From Bacillus inaquosorum KCTC 13429 (GTDB lineage Bacteria; Bacillota; Bacilli; Bacillales; Bacillaceae): 64,000 bases of DNA. The stretch lies in NCBI RefSeq assembly GCF_000332645.1, contig NZ_AMXN01000005.1, forward strand, positions 62,001 to 126,000. The letters run 5' to 3'. The notes below the pieces were generated by a model. It had not been told where the DNA came from and ran no database searches. It saw only the letters and a list, made by a program, of their open reading frames with translations. This document shows, piece by piece, positions 1-8,695 of the stretch. Each line of letters opens with the position of its first letter. The first letter of the stretch is position 1. The position numbers and the translations under genes were made by a program.

Positions 1-1168
1 CTTGATTCGCCTTTTGAAAGGCGCCTTTGTAGCCGCTTCGTTTCGCTCCCGTAAAAGCGCCCTCCGCATAGCCAAACAGCTCGCTTTCAATCAAATCAGA
101 CGGGATCGCTCCGCAATTGACAGCAACAAACGGGCCGTGCCGCCGCTCGCTGTTCTCATGAAGTGCGCGGGCCGCGACTTCCTTCCCCGTACCAGTTTCG
201 CCCGACAGACAGACCGTTGCATCCGCCGCTGCCGCTCGTTCAAGGCTCTTCAGCATAGCTTGCGATCGGCCGCTTTGCCCGATAACTCCGTTGAATCGAA
301 ACGCCGTCTTTTTCTTTTGTTCCGCGAGATAAAAACAAGTGCCGCCATCCCCCATAGTGACGGCTTTTTCAATTGAAAAGCCCCGTTCCTTCAATTCATA
401 CAGGTGCCTGCCCTGCCAATCCGGCATTGAGGTACGAATCGCTTCACTCGCGCTGATGATATGCTGTTTGGCATTGCAGAGCACCATCGGCACACGGGAT
501 GCAGCTCTATCCGCAAAACGGCTGATCAGCTCCAGCTCTTTCTCACGGCTTTTAGCTGCCAGTTCCCGTTCCGCGGCATAGGCAATCGCCGTAGCAATAC
601 CGAGCATATGAGGATGCGCGCCTGCTGCCGGACACGATATGTCAATCACACCTGCAAGACTGCCATCCTCATGGTGAATCGGAGCGGCTGAACAGTTCCA
701 TTGATGGGAAGCGATAGAGTAATGTTCTGATCCTTGTAGCGCAACAGGTTCGCTAATGTGAAGCGCCGTGCCAATCGCATTTGTCCCAACAGCCGTTTCC
801 GTCCAGCATGCGCCTTCAACAAAGTTAATGCGTTTGGCTTCATAAAGCGCGCGGGGATGGCCGTCCAATGCCAGAACAACGCCGTCTGAATCAATTAACA
901 GCGCCATCATTTCCATTTCTTTTATGGCAGGCAGCAGTTTTTCGAGGTAAGGCTGTGCGGTCGTCAGGAAGAATGAATGCTTTTTTGACTGGTGATCCAG
1001 CTCGGTTTGCTGTAAAACCTTCGGGCCTTTTTCTAAATAAGGATTGACCTCAGCTTTTTTGCAGCGATGCCATGACTCGGCGATCCGTTTTCTTAATCGG
1101 GCTTCGTCAAGCACACCGTCTTTCACAAAACGTTTCCAGGTTTGCAAATCGTTTGGGATCGAATTCAT
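1..1168 (-). CDS. acoR: AcoR, sigma-54-dependent activator of the acetoin operon (3' part outside window)
   Basis: Enhancer-binding activator that, with sigma-54 (SigL) RNA polymerase, switches on acoABCL. The 389 residues visible comprise an N-terminal sensory region (GAF-like, roughly residues 65-200) and the start of the AAA+ domain with Walker A GETGTGKE at 323-330 and the sigma-54 contact loop GAFTGA at 370-375. The rest of the AAA+ domain and the DNA-binding helix-turn-helix lie beyond base 1. The ATG at 1166-1168 is preceded by GGGAGGAG. It follows acoL after a terminator and has its own sigma-A promoter overlapped by a cre box, so glucose should act on the activator gene itself. The identification rests on context and the sigma-54 motifs and is secure. 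Confidence 0.96.
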   Translation of the reverse strand, partial: MNSIPNDLQTWKRFVKDGVLDEARLRKRIAESWHRCKKAEVNPYLEKGPKVLQQTELDHQSKKHSFFLTTAQPYLEKLLPAIKEMEMMALLIDSDGVVLALDGHPRALYEAKRINFVEGACWTETAVGTNAIGTALHISEPVALQGSEHYSIASHQWNCSAAPIHHEDGSLAGVIDISCPAAGAHPHMLGIATAIAYAAERELAAKSREKELELISRFADRAASRVPMVLCNAKQHIISASEAIRTSMPDWQGRHLYELKERGFSIEKAVTMGDGGTCFYLAEQKKKTAFRFNGVIGQSGRSQAMLKSLERAAAADATVCLSGETGTGKEVAARALHENSERRHGPFVAVNCGAIPSDLIESELFGYAEGAFTGAKRSGYKGAFQKANQ

Positions 1169-1206
1169 TTCCTTGATCGCTCCTCCCTTACACGCCGTTT
1201 TCATCT

Positions 1207-1235
1207 ATTGTAGGGGAAAAATAAAGCGCTTTCAA
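1207..1235 (-). promoter_or_regulatory. sigma-A promoter of acoR
   Basis: On the minus strand TTGAAA (1230-1235) is separated by 17 bases from TACAAT (1207-1212), about 40 bases upstream of the acoR start codon. It lies downstream of the acoL terminator, so acoR can be transcribed independently of the sigma-54 promoter. Confidence 0.75.
1221..1234. promoter_or_regulatory. cre box (CcpA operator) on the acoR promoter
   Basis: ATAAAGCGCTTTCA matches 12 of 14 positions of the cre consensus TGWAANCGNTNWCA. It covers the -35 hexamer of the acoR promoter, a position expected to give repression by CcpA. CcpA control of acoR is established in B. subtilis. Confidence 0.8.
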
Positions 1236-1240
1236 CAAGA

Positions 1241-1277
1241 AAAAAGCAGACGCCTTGTATCCCTGCGCCTGCTTTTT
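1241..1277 (-). terminator. terminator after acoL
   Basis: On the minus strand a GC-rich stem (GCAGGCGC pairing with GCGTCTGC, one mismatch) is followed by a run of T. It separates acoABCL from acoR. Confidence 0.8.
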
Positions 1278-1283
1278 CCCGTG

Positions 1284-2660
1284 TTACGCATGCACTGCAA
1301 GCCCAATCGTGCTTAACAGCGCCTCGTGCAATGTTTCCGACAGTGTCGGGTGGGCGGCGATAAAATGCTCCGCCATATCAGCGGTCATCTCACCATTCAT
1401 GATCGCAGCCGCCTGGCCGATGAGTTCGGTCACATCAGGACCAATCATTGAAACACCGACGATTTCGCCGAATTCCGGTTCTGCCACGATTTTGATCTTT
1501 CCTTCCGCTTGCTGTTTAATGAGCGCCTTGCCGTTTGCGGAAAAAGGAAATTCGCCAATCTTCACATCCCCGTATACGCTTCTTGCCTGTTGTTCTGTCA
1601 TCCCGATGCACGCGATTTCCGGTGATGTATAGATGCAGCGGGGCACATGTTTCTCATTGATTTTGACATCCCTTCCGGAAGCATGAGAAGCAGCGATGAT
1701 GCCCTCATGGAAAGCTGCATGCGCCAGCTGAATGCCTCCGATTGCGTCTCCGCACGCATAAATATGAGGCACGTTCGTCTGCATATGCCCGTTTACCGAA
1801 ATGCCTTTTGGAGAAAAATCAACTCCGGCCTGCTCCAGCTGTAATCCGTCAAGACGGGGTTTTCTGCCGACCGCCACCAGTACATAATCAGCCTTCGTTT
1901 TAAACTCCCGCTGCCCGCTTTTCCATATTGCTGTTTTGGCCGTTTGATCCACCCGCTCTAACCTGGATGAAGTATGCACTTCAACACCGTCTTCCTCGAG
2001 CTTCTCCTGAAAGAGACGGGCAATCTCTTCATCTTCAGCTGGGATCAGCTGGCCGGCTGTTTCAATGATGGTCACCTTCGATCCCAGTCTGGCAAACAGC
2101 CCGGCATACTCACACCCGATGACACCGCCGCCGACAATGACAAGTGAAGACGGAATCTCAGAAAGGGAAAGCGCGTCCTTGCTGTCGATGATCCATTCGC
2201 CGTCAAACGGGGCGAATGGCAGCTCGATCGGCTCTGATCCGGAAGCAATCAATACTTGATCTGCTTCTCTGATTTCTTTTCCGCTCTCTCCTTCTATCAA
2301 GAGCTTTCTGTCAGAAAGAAAGGAGGCCGTCCCCTTCACAACCTGTATTTGATTTTTCTTCATTAAATACTGAACGCCCTGGACAAGCTGTCTGACAACC
2401 TGTTGTTTTCGGTTTTGCATTTTACTCCAATCGACCGATATCGCACCAGGCGGAAGTTCGATTCCAAAGTGGTCGGCATGCTTGATTTTATCAAGAACGT
2501 TTGCGCTTTCTAACAAAGACTTCGTCGGGATGCAGCCTTCATTCAGGCAGGTTCCCCCAAGCGGGCCTTTGTCAATCAGCAGCACGTTTCTGCCCTGCTG
2601 TGCCGCGGAGACCGCAGCCGCATAGCCTGCAGGTCCGCCGCCGATAATGGCTAGTGTCAT
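1284..2660 (-). CDS. acoL: Acetoin dehydrogenase complex E3, dihydrolipoamide dehydrogenase
   Basis: FAD- and NAD-dependent E3 that reoxidises the dihydrolipoyl arm of the acetoin-cleaving complex (acetoin + CoA + NAD+ to acetyl-CoA + acetaldehyde + NADH). At 458 residues it is full length. Visible are the FAD-binding GGGPAG at 7-12, the redox-active disulfide C38-x4-C43, a second nucleotide-binding glycine motif near 180 and the catalytic His-Glu pair in AHPTLSE (H437, E442). It is the last gene of the acoABCL operon, 20 bases downstream of acoC. The position beside the E1 and E2 genes separates it from the general PDH E3 (pdhD), which would be elsewhere. Confidence 0.97.
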   Translation of the reverse strand: MTLAIIGGGPAGYAAAVSAAQQGRNVLLIDKGPLGGTCLNEGCIPTKSLLESANVLDKIKHADHFGIELPPGAISVDWSKMQNRKQQVVRQLVQGVQYLMKKNQIQVVKGTASFLSDRKLLIEGESGKEIREADQVLIASGSEPIELPFAPFDGEWIIDSKDALSLSEIPSSLVIVGGGVIGCEYAGLFARLGSKVTIIETAGQLIPAEDEEIARLFQEKLEEDGVEVHTSSRLERVDQTAKTAIWKSGQREFKTKADYVLVAVGRKPRLDGLQLEQAGVDFSPKGISVNGHMQTNVPHIYACGDAIGGIQLAHAAFHEGIIAASHASGRDVKINEKHVPRCIYTSPEIACIGMTEQQARSVYGDVKIGEFPFSANGKALIKQQAEGKIKIVAEPEFGEIVGVSMIGPDVTELIGQAAAIMNGEMTADMAEHFIAAHPTLSETLHEALLSTIGLAVHA

Positions 2661-2680
2661 GTCATTTTCACCTGCTTTTC

Positions 2681-3877
2681 CTATAAAATTAATGCTGCCG
2701 GTTCTTCTAAATATGTTTTAATCGCCTTCAGAAAGGCAGCGGCAGGGGCGCCGTCACATGCTCTGTGATCAAATGTCAGGCTGAGCGGCAGGATCGTGCT
2801 TCTGACAATCTCCTCCCCTTGATACACCGGCGTGTCATAGCTTGCTCCGATGCCGAGAATCCCTGTTTCCGGCGGATTTAATATCGGCGTGAAATGCTCG
2901 ACTCCAAAAGCGCCAAGATTTGTAATGGAGAAGGTTGAGCCTTGCAGTTCTTCGCTTCCCGCCCGTCCCTCGCGTGCTTTTTTGGCATTTTCTGAGATGG
3001 ATTGAGCCAGTTCGATCAGCGACTGCTTTTCAGCATGGCGAATCACAGGCACAACTAATCCATTTTCCAAGGCCACAGCCATTCCGAGGTGCACATGAGG
3101 ATGTGTGATGATGCGTTCATTTTTATAAAAGCTGTTTAGCACAGGATGAGCTTGCAGGGCGAGAACGGCGGCTCTTGAGACAAAATGAGTCATCGTCAGC
3201 TTTGTGCCGTACCGTTCTTCCGCAGTTGGCGAAAGCTGATTTTGAAGGGCTGTCAGCTTGGTGATATCAGCCTTCATCGTAATCGTCAGCTGCGCGCTGT
3301 TTGCCAGGCTTTCCTGCATTCGGGCCGCGATGACTTTTCTCATGCCTGTCACTGGGGTTTCCTGCGCTTTCTGCTCAGAAACCGGCTCAGCCTGATCTTT
3401 TTTCTGTTCAGCAAGCGCCTTTATAACGTCGTCCTTCACGATTCGCCCGCCTGGTCCAGTGCCTTTCAGCTGTTTCAGGTCTAATCCCGCTTTTTCCGCT
3501 ATTTTTCTGGCGACTGGAGATATCTTGATTCGTTCTTTTTTGGCGGCTGCGGGTTTGTTTTCTTGTTTGACGGGCTGGACGGCTAGCGGCGCGCTATCTT
3601 CCGAAGCAGGCTCTTTCGCCTCTTCCTGCACCGATTCATTGGCGTCCCCGATGTAGCAGATCGCTGTGCCGGGCGGAACCTCTTCTCCCTCTTTCACTTT
3701 GATATCGATCAGCGTTCCTTTTTCAGGCGCCTCGATTTCCATTTCAATTTTCTCCGATTGAATGCTGGCAATGCTTTCTCCCTTTTCAACCGGGTCACCT
3801 ACTTTTTTATTCCATATCGATACTTCCCCTTGTTTCATGGCCATTCCCAATTTTGGCATCACTACTTTTACCGCCAT
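2681..3877 (-). CDS. acoC: Acetoin dehydrogenase complex E2, dihydrolipoamide acetyltransferase
   Basis: Core of the acetoin dehydrogenase complex; it carries the acetyl group on lipoamide and transfers it to CoA. The order is an N-terminal lipoyl domain with the lipoylated lysine K43 in SEKIEM, an Ala/Pro/Glu-rich linker (about 80-115), a peripheral subunit-binding domain (about 118-155) and a C-terminal acyltransferase domain ending in the catalytic HRACDG motif (H371). There is one lipoyl domain only, as usual for AcoC. The ATG is preceded by AAAGGGGGG. It lies 13 bases after acoB in the operon. Confidence 0.97.
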   Translation of the reverse strand: MAVKVVMPKLGMAMKQGEVSIWNKKVGDPVEKGESIASIQSEKIEMEIEAPEKGTLIDIKVKEGEEVPPGTAICYIGDANESVQEEAKEPASEDSAPLAVQPVKQENKPAAAKKERIKISPVARKIAEKAGLDLKQLKGTGPGGRIVKDDVIKALAEQKKDQAEPVSEQKAQETPVTGMRKVIAARMQESLANSAQLTITMKADITKLTALQNQLSPTAEERYGTKLTMTHFVSRAAVLALQAHPVLNSFYKNERIITHPHVHLGMAVALENGLVVPVIRHAEKQSLIELAQSISENAKKAREGRAGSEELQGSTFSITNLGAFGVEHFTPILNPPETGILGIGASYDTPVYQGEEIVRSTILPLSLTFDHRACDGAPAAAFLKAIKTYLEEPAALIL

Positions 3878-3890
3878 TTGTGTCCCCCCT

Positions 3891-4919
3891 TTAATTCATT
3901 GCCGGCTCGCCAAGCAATTCAAGCGTGACGCTGACAATTTGATCTGGTGTCGGCAAATATTGATCTTCAAGCACTGGCGAAAACGGCACTGGTGTATGCG
4001 GCGCTGTAATTCGTTTAATCGGCGCATCAAGCAAATCGAAGCCCTTGTCGGCAACAATCGCAGCTATATCCGTGGCAATGCTGCATCGCGGATTGGCTTC
4101 ATCAATGATGATCAGCCGGTTTGTTTTTTCCAACGATGTGAAAATCGCTTCCTCATCCAGAGGAGACAGACTGCGGGGATCAAGCACCTCGGCTTCGATG
4201 CCTTTTTCTGAGAGATTCGCCGCCGCTTCAAGCGCGGTATTGACCTGCTTGCCGACTGCAAACAGCGTGATATCGCCGCCTTCGCGTTTGATGTCCGCCT
4301 TTCCGAGCGGGATTGTATAATAATCTTCCGGCACCTCGCCCTTCATGTTGTAGGACGTTTTGTCTTCAAAAAAGAACACCGGGTCATTGTCTTCTATTGC
4401 TGCAAGCAGCAGGCCTTTGGCGTCATATGGATTGGACGGAACGACCGTCTTCAATCCCGGGATGCTGGTGAAAAGGCCATACAGTGCCTGTGAATGCTGG
4501 GCAGCGGCCCGGAACCCTGCTCCGTAGGTGGTGCGGACGGTAATCGGCACTTGCGCTTTTCCGCCGAACATATAGCGGAATTTCGCCCCTTGGTTGATCA
4601 CCTGGTCAAAGCACGTGCCGATAAAATCATTAAACATCAGCTCCGCAATCGGCCTCAGCCCGGTTGATGCCGCAGCCATAGCCGCCCCCATATAGCCCGC
4701 CTCAGAAATCGGTGTGTCCAGCACTCTTGTGCGGCCGAATTCCTGTACAAGCCCCTTTGTGACCCCTAATACGCCGCCCCATGCTTCATCATCCTGCAAA
4801 TGATCAACCGCCGCTCCCCCGGCGACATCTTCACCGATCAAAAGCACATTTTCGTCTCTTCTCATCGCAAGCTTCATCGCTTCATTGATCGCGTCTGACA
4901 TGCTTATGACTCTCGCCAT
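3891..4919 (-). CDS. acoB: Acetoin dehydrogenase E1 beta subunit
   Basis: Beta subunit of the thiamine diphosphate-dependent E1 that cleaves acetoin. It is a 342-residue transketolase-type pyrimidine-binding protein (GEDVAGG near 31, the AEYM-like ELMFNDF near 100) with a C-terminal transketolase domain. The start is set at the ATG reading MARVISM at 4919: an in-frame ATG further upstream would extend into acoA and lacks a ribosome site, whereas GGGGGAATG lies just before 4919. Only one base separates it from the acoA stop, so the two E1 subunits are translationally coupled. Confidence 0.97.
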   Translation of the reverse strand: MARVISMSDAINEAMKLAMRRDENVLLIGEDVAGGAAVDHLQDDEAWGGVLGVTKGLVQEFGRTRVLDTPISEAGYMGAAMAAASTGLRPIAELMFNDFIGTCFDQVINQGAKFRYMFGGKAQVPITVRTTYGAGFRAAAQHSQALYGLFTSIPGLKTVVPSNPYDAKGLLLAAIEDNDPVFFFEDKTSYNMKGEVPEDYYTIPLGKADIKREGGDITLFAVGKQVNTALEAAANLSEKGIEAEVLDPRSLSPLDEEAIFTSLEKTNRLIIIDEANPRCSIATDIAAIVADKGFDLLDAPIKRITAPHTPVPFSPVLEDQYLPTPDQIVSVTLELLGEPAMN

Positions 4920-4920
4920 C

Positions 4921-5922
4921 TCACATTCCCCCTTTTTCATATGACACGTAGACATCTGTCAGCAGCTCTGACTCTTTCGGATACGGACTGTCTTCGCTGA
5001 ACGAGACGGCTTCTTCAATCGATTTGCTGACACGCTGTTCAATGTCTGACAGTTTATTTGCATCTGTTTCTTTTAACAGGTAGTTTTTAAAGCCTTGAAT
5101 AGCATCCTTTTCTTCAAGGTGCTCAGCTCTTTCATCCTTCGTTTTATAGGTTTGGGCATCCCCTTCGAAATGGCCATAGTTTCGATAAGTCATACATTCA
5201 ATCAAAGACGGGCCCCCGCCGTTTCTTGCTCGTTCTATCGCTTCCTCGGCTGCCTGGTAAACTGCTAAAATATCTTTTCCGTCAACTGTGACCCCCGGCA
5301 TGTTATAGGCAGCCGCCCGGTCGGCAATTGAATCACAGGCCGACGCGTACTCAAATGGGGTGGCTTCGCCATAGCCGTTGTTTTCAGCAACAAATACGAC
5401 AGGAAGGTTCCATACTGCTGCTAGATTCAGCCCTTCATGGAAGGTGCCTTGGTTATTTGCTCCGTCTCCGAAAAAGCAAACGCTTACATTCTTAGTCTGT
5501 TTATATTTAGCGGTGAGCGCTGATCCGCATGCGAGCGTAAATCCGCCCCCGACGATTCCATTTGCCCCTAACATACCTTTATCGAGATCGGCAATGTGCA
5601 TAGAACCACCCTTGCCTTTACACAATCCGGTCGCTTTCCCGAAAATTTCCGCCATCATGCCGTCCAGATCACAGCCTTTGGCGATACAATGGCCATGCCC
5701 CCTGTGCGTGCTTGTAATGCTGTCGCCATCATGTAAATGAGCGCACACCCCTACAGCCACCGCTTCCTCACCGGCATACAAATGGACGAATCCGGGAAGC
5801 ACTCCCTGTGCGAACAGTTCATGCACTTTGTCTTCAAAGCCCCTGATTTCCAGCATCTTTTGGTACATCCACAGCGCTTTCTCCTCAGTTAATGACAAGC
5901 CTTCTCGTTTTAACAATTCCAT
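4921..5922 (-). CDS. acoA: Acetoin dehydrogenase E1 alpha subunit
   Basis: TPP-binding alpha subunit (333 residues) of acetoin:DCPIP oxidoreductase/E1. The thiamine diphosphate motif starts at GDGANNQG (152-159) and ends with the Asn pair near 181; the His-containing THRGHGH segment near 72-78 is typical of the family. It is the first gene of acoABCL, read from the sigma-54 promoter at 5961-5977. The pairing with AcoB and the adjacent acoR separate it from pyruvate and branched-chain E1 subunits. Confidence 0.97.
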   Translation of the reverse strand: MELLKREGLSLTEEKALWMYQKMLEIRGFEDKVHELFAQGVLPGFVHLYAGEEAVAVGVCAHLHDGDSITSTHRGHGHCIAKGCDLDGMMAEIFGKATGLCKGKGGSMHIADLDKGMLGANGIVGGGFTLACGSALTAKYKQTKNVSVCFFGDGANNQGTFHEGLNLAAVWNLPVVFVAENNGYGEATPFEYASACDSIADRAAAYNMPGVTVDGKDILAVYQAAEEAIERARNGGGPSLIECMTYRNYGHFEGDAQTYKTKDERAEHLEEKDAIQGFKNYLLKETDANKLSDIEQRVSKSIEEAVSFSEDSPYPKESELLTDVYVSYEKGGM

Positions 5923-5960
5923 TTTGTGTGCCTCCTTCTATTTAGGGTTCACGTTTTTAA

Positions 5961-5977
5961 ATGCAAGAAGTGTGCCA
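5961..5977 (-). promoter_or_regulatory. sigma-54 (SigL) -24/-12 promoter of acoABCL
   Basis: The minus strand reads TGGCAC, five bases, TTGCAT: a perfect GG/GC sigma-54 core, about 40 bases upstream of the acoA start codon. It agrees with AcoR being a sigma-54 activator. Confidence 0.93.
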
Positions 5978-6019
5978 GCCTTTGGAGCCCGTAAAATCAG
6001 TCTTTCCGTTTTTACACTG

Positions 6020-6072
6020 GAGACAGTTCGAGACAGGCGTCTCATTTTGTCTCGATTTGATCCATTTGTCTC
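6020..6072. promoter_or_regulatory. Candidate AcoR upstream activating sequence
   Basis: Five copies of the pentamer GAGAC or its complement lie at 6020, 6030, 6039, 6049 and 6068. The first four form two nested dyads with one shared centre (6036.5), the inner one GAGACAGGCGTCTC, spaced 9-10 bases apart as one helical turn. The site is about 70 bases upstream of the -12/-24 promoter, where enhancer-binding activators act. Binding of AcoR is inferred. Confidence 0.7.
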
Positions 6073-6087
6073 GTTTTATGGCCTGCA

Positions 6088-6115
6088 AAAAAGACCGTGT
6101 ATCACCCGGTCTTTT
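6088..6115 (-). terminator. terminator after yfjL
   Basis: AAAAGACCG and CGGTCTTTT form a 9-bp stem around a 10-base loop. It lies between yfjL and the acoA control region and would insulate the aco promoter; the symmetric A/T ends let it work on either strand. Confidence 0.75.
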
Positions 6116-6220
6116 GACAATGATCGACGTATTTATTTCCTCGGAAATCTTTTTAACTTCCTAATTCCTCCGCATCGTTTGGCTGAATAGCCGTTTTCGC
6201 AAGAAAATCAATTGAATATT

Positions 6221-6841
6221 TCACAAACCGATACCGCCGTCGCCGTCCTTCTGCATACAGTCTATCGTGCCGTTTGAATATGTATATCTCTTTTCATTAA
6301 GCGTTTTTCTGACCGTTTCCGCCAGCTTTGAAGCACCTGTTTTTGATAACCCGCTGGCATCTAATTGCATCGTTATGCTCATAGGCGCTTTTTCAGCCAG
6401 CTGTTTGTTCCATTTTGTATCTAATGTGAACTGACCGTTTTCAATGCTCAAAGCAGTGTCGGCTTTTATGATTTGCGGAACCGCTTTTTTCAGATCTGCT
6501 TCGATTTCCTTCGATGCTTCTTCATTTAAACGTTTTGCTGCTGATTCTGTATACGCCTCTTCAATTCCATCGCAAGTGACTTTAGGATAGAGAAATCCCT
6601 TCGTACACATTGGGTAGCGATGAGATTGGGTGTTTGCTTGGAACACATATTCCGAGGTTTTAGCGTTATATACCCCATTCGTAATCTTGATTTCTTTTTT
6701 GGGATAGGTTTGTTTCGCATAAGATATAAGCTTCTGCTTTGCGGCATTTTTCGTAAATGGATCACCGAAACACACATGATAGATATATAGCCCGCATCCG
6801 AATACCGCAATAACAAGCAAGCCAAATACAAGTTTTTTCAT
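6221..6841 (-). CDS. yfjL: YfjL, small exported or membrane-anchored protein of unknown function
   Basis: 206 residues beginning MKKLVFGLL, followed by a hydrophobic segment to about residue 22 that ends VFGC, so it is either a signal anchor or an imperfect lipobox. The rest is polar and Lys/Glu-rich with three scattered cysteines and no motif I can tie to an activity. A GTG two codons upstream (6847) is an alternative start; neither start has a strong ribosome site. It lies 29 bases downstream of yfjM and ends at a terminator, so the two are probably cotranscribed. I assign the name from position; function unknown. Confidence 0.8.
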   Translation of the reverse strand: MKKLVFGLLVIAVFGCGLYIYHVCFGDPFTKNAAKQKLISYAKQTYPKKEIKITNGVYNAKTSEYVFQANTQSHRYPMCTKGFLYPKVTCDGIEEAYTESAAKRLNEEASKEIEADLKKAVPQIIKADTALSIENGQFTLDTKWNKQLAEKAPMSITMQLDASGLSKTGASKLAETVRKTLNEKRYTYSNGTIDCMQKDGDGGIGL

Positions 6842-6870
6842 GTTCACATTCTTTTCTTGATATGTACGTG

Positions 6871-7323
6871 CTACAGTTCTTGCTTGTCTTCAACCGCCCG
6901 GTTCAGCGCTTGAAGCATGTAGCCAATGCCTTTGTATGATGACAGAGGCCAGCTGATGTGCTGATGCCCGCCGATGACGGCGTTTAGGACGCTTCGATAT
7001 TTTTTGCCGCCAAGCATGACAAGCTCTTCGATGTCGGAAAAGCCTTTTTCGCAAAATTGGCGGCGGAGCTCCTCTGCTGTCATGATCTCCGGGTGACCGG
7101 TTCCAAAAGCCACATCGTAATTTTCGGGAACGATATCATCTGGGCGAAGGAATCCGTGCTTCGCAGACAAAATCACCCATTCATCGATAAATGTTTTCGC
7201 ATATCGCTCGCACGCCTGATGAAACGGGCTGAGATAAGCGTCTTCCGCCCTTACCGGCCCTGTATCTGGATGGATGTCCCATATTTTTTTCTTGCCGCAG
7301 GGGATGATGCATAGTCGTTTCAT
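6871..7323 (-). CDS. yfjM: YfjM, DUF6884-like protein
   Basis: 150-residue soluble protein. It starts with MKRLCIIPCGKKK, and the segments LSAKHGFL and PENYD are characteristic of a small family often found with DNA-modification or phage genes, but no activity is established to my knowledge. A strong AAGGGGAG ribosome site lies six bases before the ATG. It is the first gene of a probable yfjM-yfjL unit. The C-terminal half has the conserved-looking stretch MLGGKKYR, which suggests a nucleotide-related fold; that is a guess. Confidence 0.8.
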   Translation of the reverse strand: MKRLCIIPCGKKKIWDIHPDTGPVRAEDAYLSPFHQACERYAKTFIDEWVILSAKHGFLRPDDIVPENYDVAFGTGHPEIMTAEELRRQFCEKGFSDIEELVMLGGKKYRSVLNAVIGGHQHISWPLSSYKGIGYMLQALNRAVEDKQEL

Positions 7324-7395
7324 TTTTCTCTCCCCTTTATCATGTATTTCATATCAATGTACCATTATTTTCTTATTCCTGCATGTCATACAATA

Positions 7396-7420
7396 AAAAT
7401 AGAGGGGGGTTCCCCCTCTA
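7396..7420 (-). terminator. terminator of the abg-like operon, overlapping the last stop codon
   Basis: On the minus strand TAGAGGGGG / CCCCCTCTA forms the stem, followed by TTTTTATT. The first TAG of the stem is the stop codon of the AbgA-like gene. Confidence 0.85.
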
Positions 7421-8674
7421 CTTCAACAGCTTCATTGCAGCCCGCTCCAGCAGCTGGACACCTCGCGGCAGAATGTCTTCCTGGATATCGAACTTTTCAT
7501 GATGATGCGGGGCGGCGATGTCGGTGCCGATGATCATATACGTTCCTTTTCCTCCCCGCTCTTGAACCCTTTTGATCATGTAGCTTGCGTCTTCGCTCCC
7601 TCTTGATCCTGTTTGAATGCCTTTGAGAGAAGAAAAACCGTCAACCTCTGCAGCCGCTTCAAGCACAGTTTTGACCATTTCCTCGTCACATTTGATCGGA
7701 ATGGCTCCGCCGATGATGTCGATGTCATATTCAAGCTCATGCATGGCTGCACTGTGGGCAATGATCTTTCGTACGCGTTCCTCCAGATCACAATTGACCT
7801 CTTCTGAATCAGACCGCGTTTCAATGATCATTTTGGCGTGCTGCGGGATGATATTTGCCGCTGTTCCGCCTTCAAGCACACCGACATTAATGCGGGTATC
7901 TCCTGAGCTGAAACGCGGAATGGCGTGAATATTTAAAAGCGCTGTTGCCGCACCTAGCAATGCATTCTTGCCAAGCTCAGGCGCCGCGCCGGCATGAGAG
8001 GAGACGCCGCGGAAATGGACGGCCATTTTTGTCGTGGCCAGAAATCCTTGCGCTCCTCCGTATATTTCTCCCAGCGGCACATTGGTGCCAAGATGGTGGC
8101 AGAGAAGATAGTCGACATCATCCAGCATGCCTTTCTCGGTGACGGCGTACGCTCCGCGGACGCCCTCTTCGGCGGGCTGGAAGATCAGCTTTAAGGTGCC
8201 CGCAAAGTTTCCGTGTGCCATAACTTTTGCCACACCTAACCCAATGGCGGTGTGGCCATCATGGGCACAGGCGTGCATATTTCCTTCAAATTCAGACCGG
8301 AAGCCCTTGGCGAACGGGACATGGTCCGCCTCTGCGCTTTCTGTAATCGGCAGTGCATCCATATCAAAGCGAAGCGCGACGACCGGTCCCGGTGCATTTC
8401 CCTCCAGCGTGCCGATGACTGCGGTGTATCCGCCTTCCATTGGCGCAATGATATCGGGATCCGCTCCATTTTCTATTGCACGTTCAAAAGCCCGCTGCAG
8501 GTCTTTTTCAGAAGGGACGCCTCTGCGGGCACTGCCATCAATTGCATCCTTTCCATATGTCACGTGGTATCCAAGGGCCAGCAGGGTTTCCACAACCTTT
8601 CCGGCTGTACGAAATTCCGTGAAGCCCACTTCTGGATGCCGGTGAAAATCTCGTCTCACTTGAATAATATCCAT
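7418..8674 (-). CDS. AbgA-like M20D amidohydrolase
   Basis: Zinc/manganese peptidase of family M20D, 418 residues from the ATG reading MDIIQVRRD (AAAGGG eight bases upstream). Metal-site elements: MHACAHDGHT, PAEEGVRG, CHHLGTN and APHHHEKFD near the C-terminus. The roughly 45-residue insertion after residue 40, running into MEGGYTAVIGTLEG, is typical of AbgA-type subunits of p-aminobenzoyl-glutamate hydrolase rather than of plain hippurate hydrolases. It is the last of three genes with an AbgT transporter (22 bases upstream) and a second M20D enzyme. In E. coli AbgA and AbgB form the hydrolase; the same substrate here is inference. Confidence 0.85.
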   Translation of the reverse strand: MDIIQVRRDFHRHPEVGFTEFRTAGKVVETLLALGYHVTYGKDAIDGSARRGVPSEKDLQRAFERAIENGADPDIIAPMEGGYTAVIGTLEGNAPGPVVALRFDMDALPITESAEADHVPFAKGFRSEFEGNMHACAHDGHTAIGLGVAKVMAHGNFAGTLKLIFQPAEEGVRGAYAVTEKGMLDDVDYLLCHHLGTNVPLGEIYGGAQGFLATTKMAVHFRGVSSHAGAAPELGKNALLGAATALLNIHAIPRFSSGDTRINVGVLEGGTAANIIPQHAKMIIETRSDSEEVNCDLEERVRKIIAHSAAMHELEYDIDIIGGAIPIKCDEEMVKTVLEAAAEVDGFSSLKGIQTGSRGSEDASYMIKRVQERGGKGTYMIIGTDIAAPHHHEKFDIQEDILPRGVQLLERAAMKLLK

Positions 8675-8695
8675 ATCTCCCACCCTTTGTTGTTT

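Noticed and set aside
2..1316. Several plus-strand open frames opposite acoR
   Set aside because: They lack ribosome sites and are frame shadows of a protein with clear AAA+ motifs.
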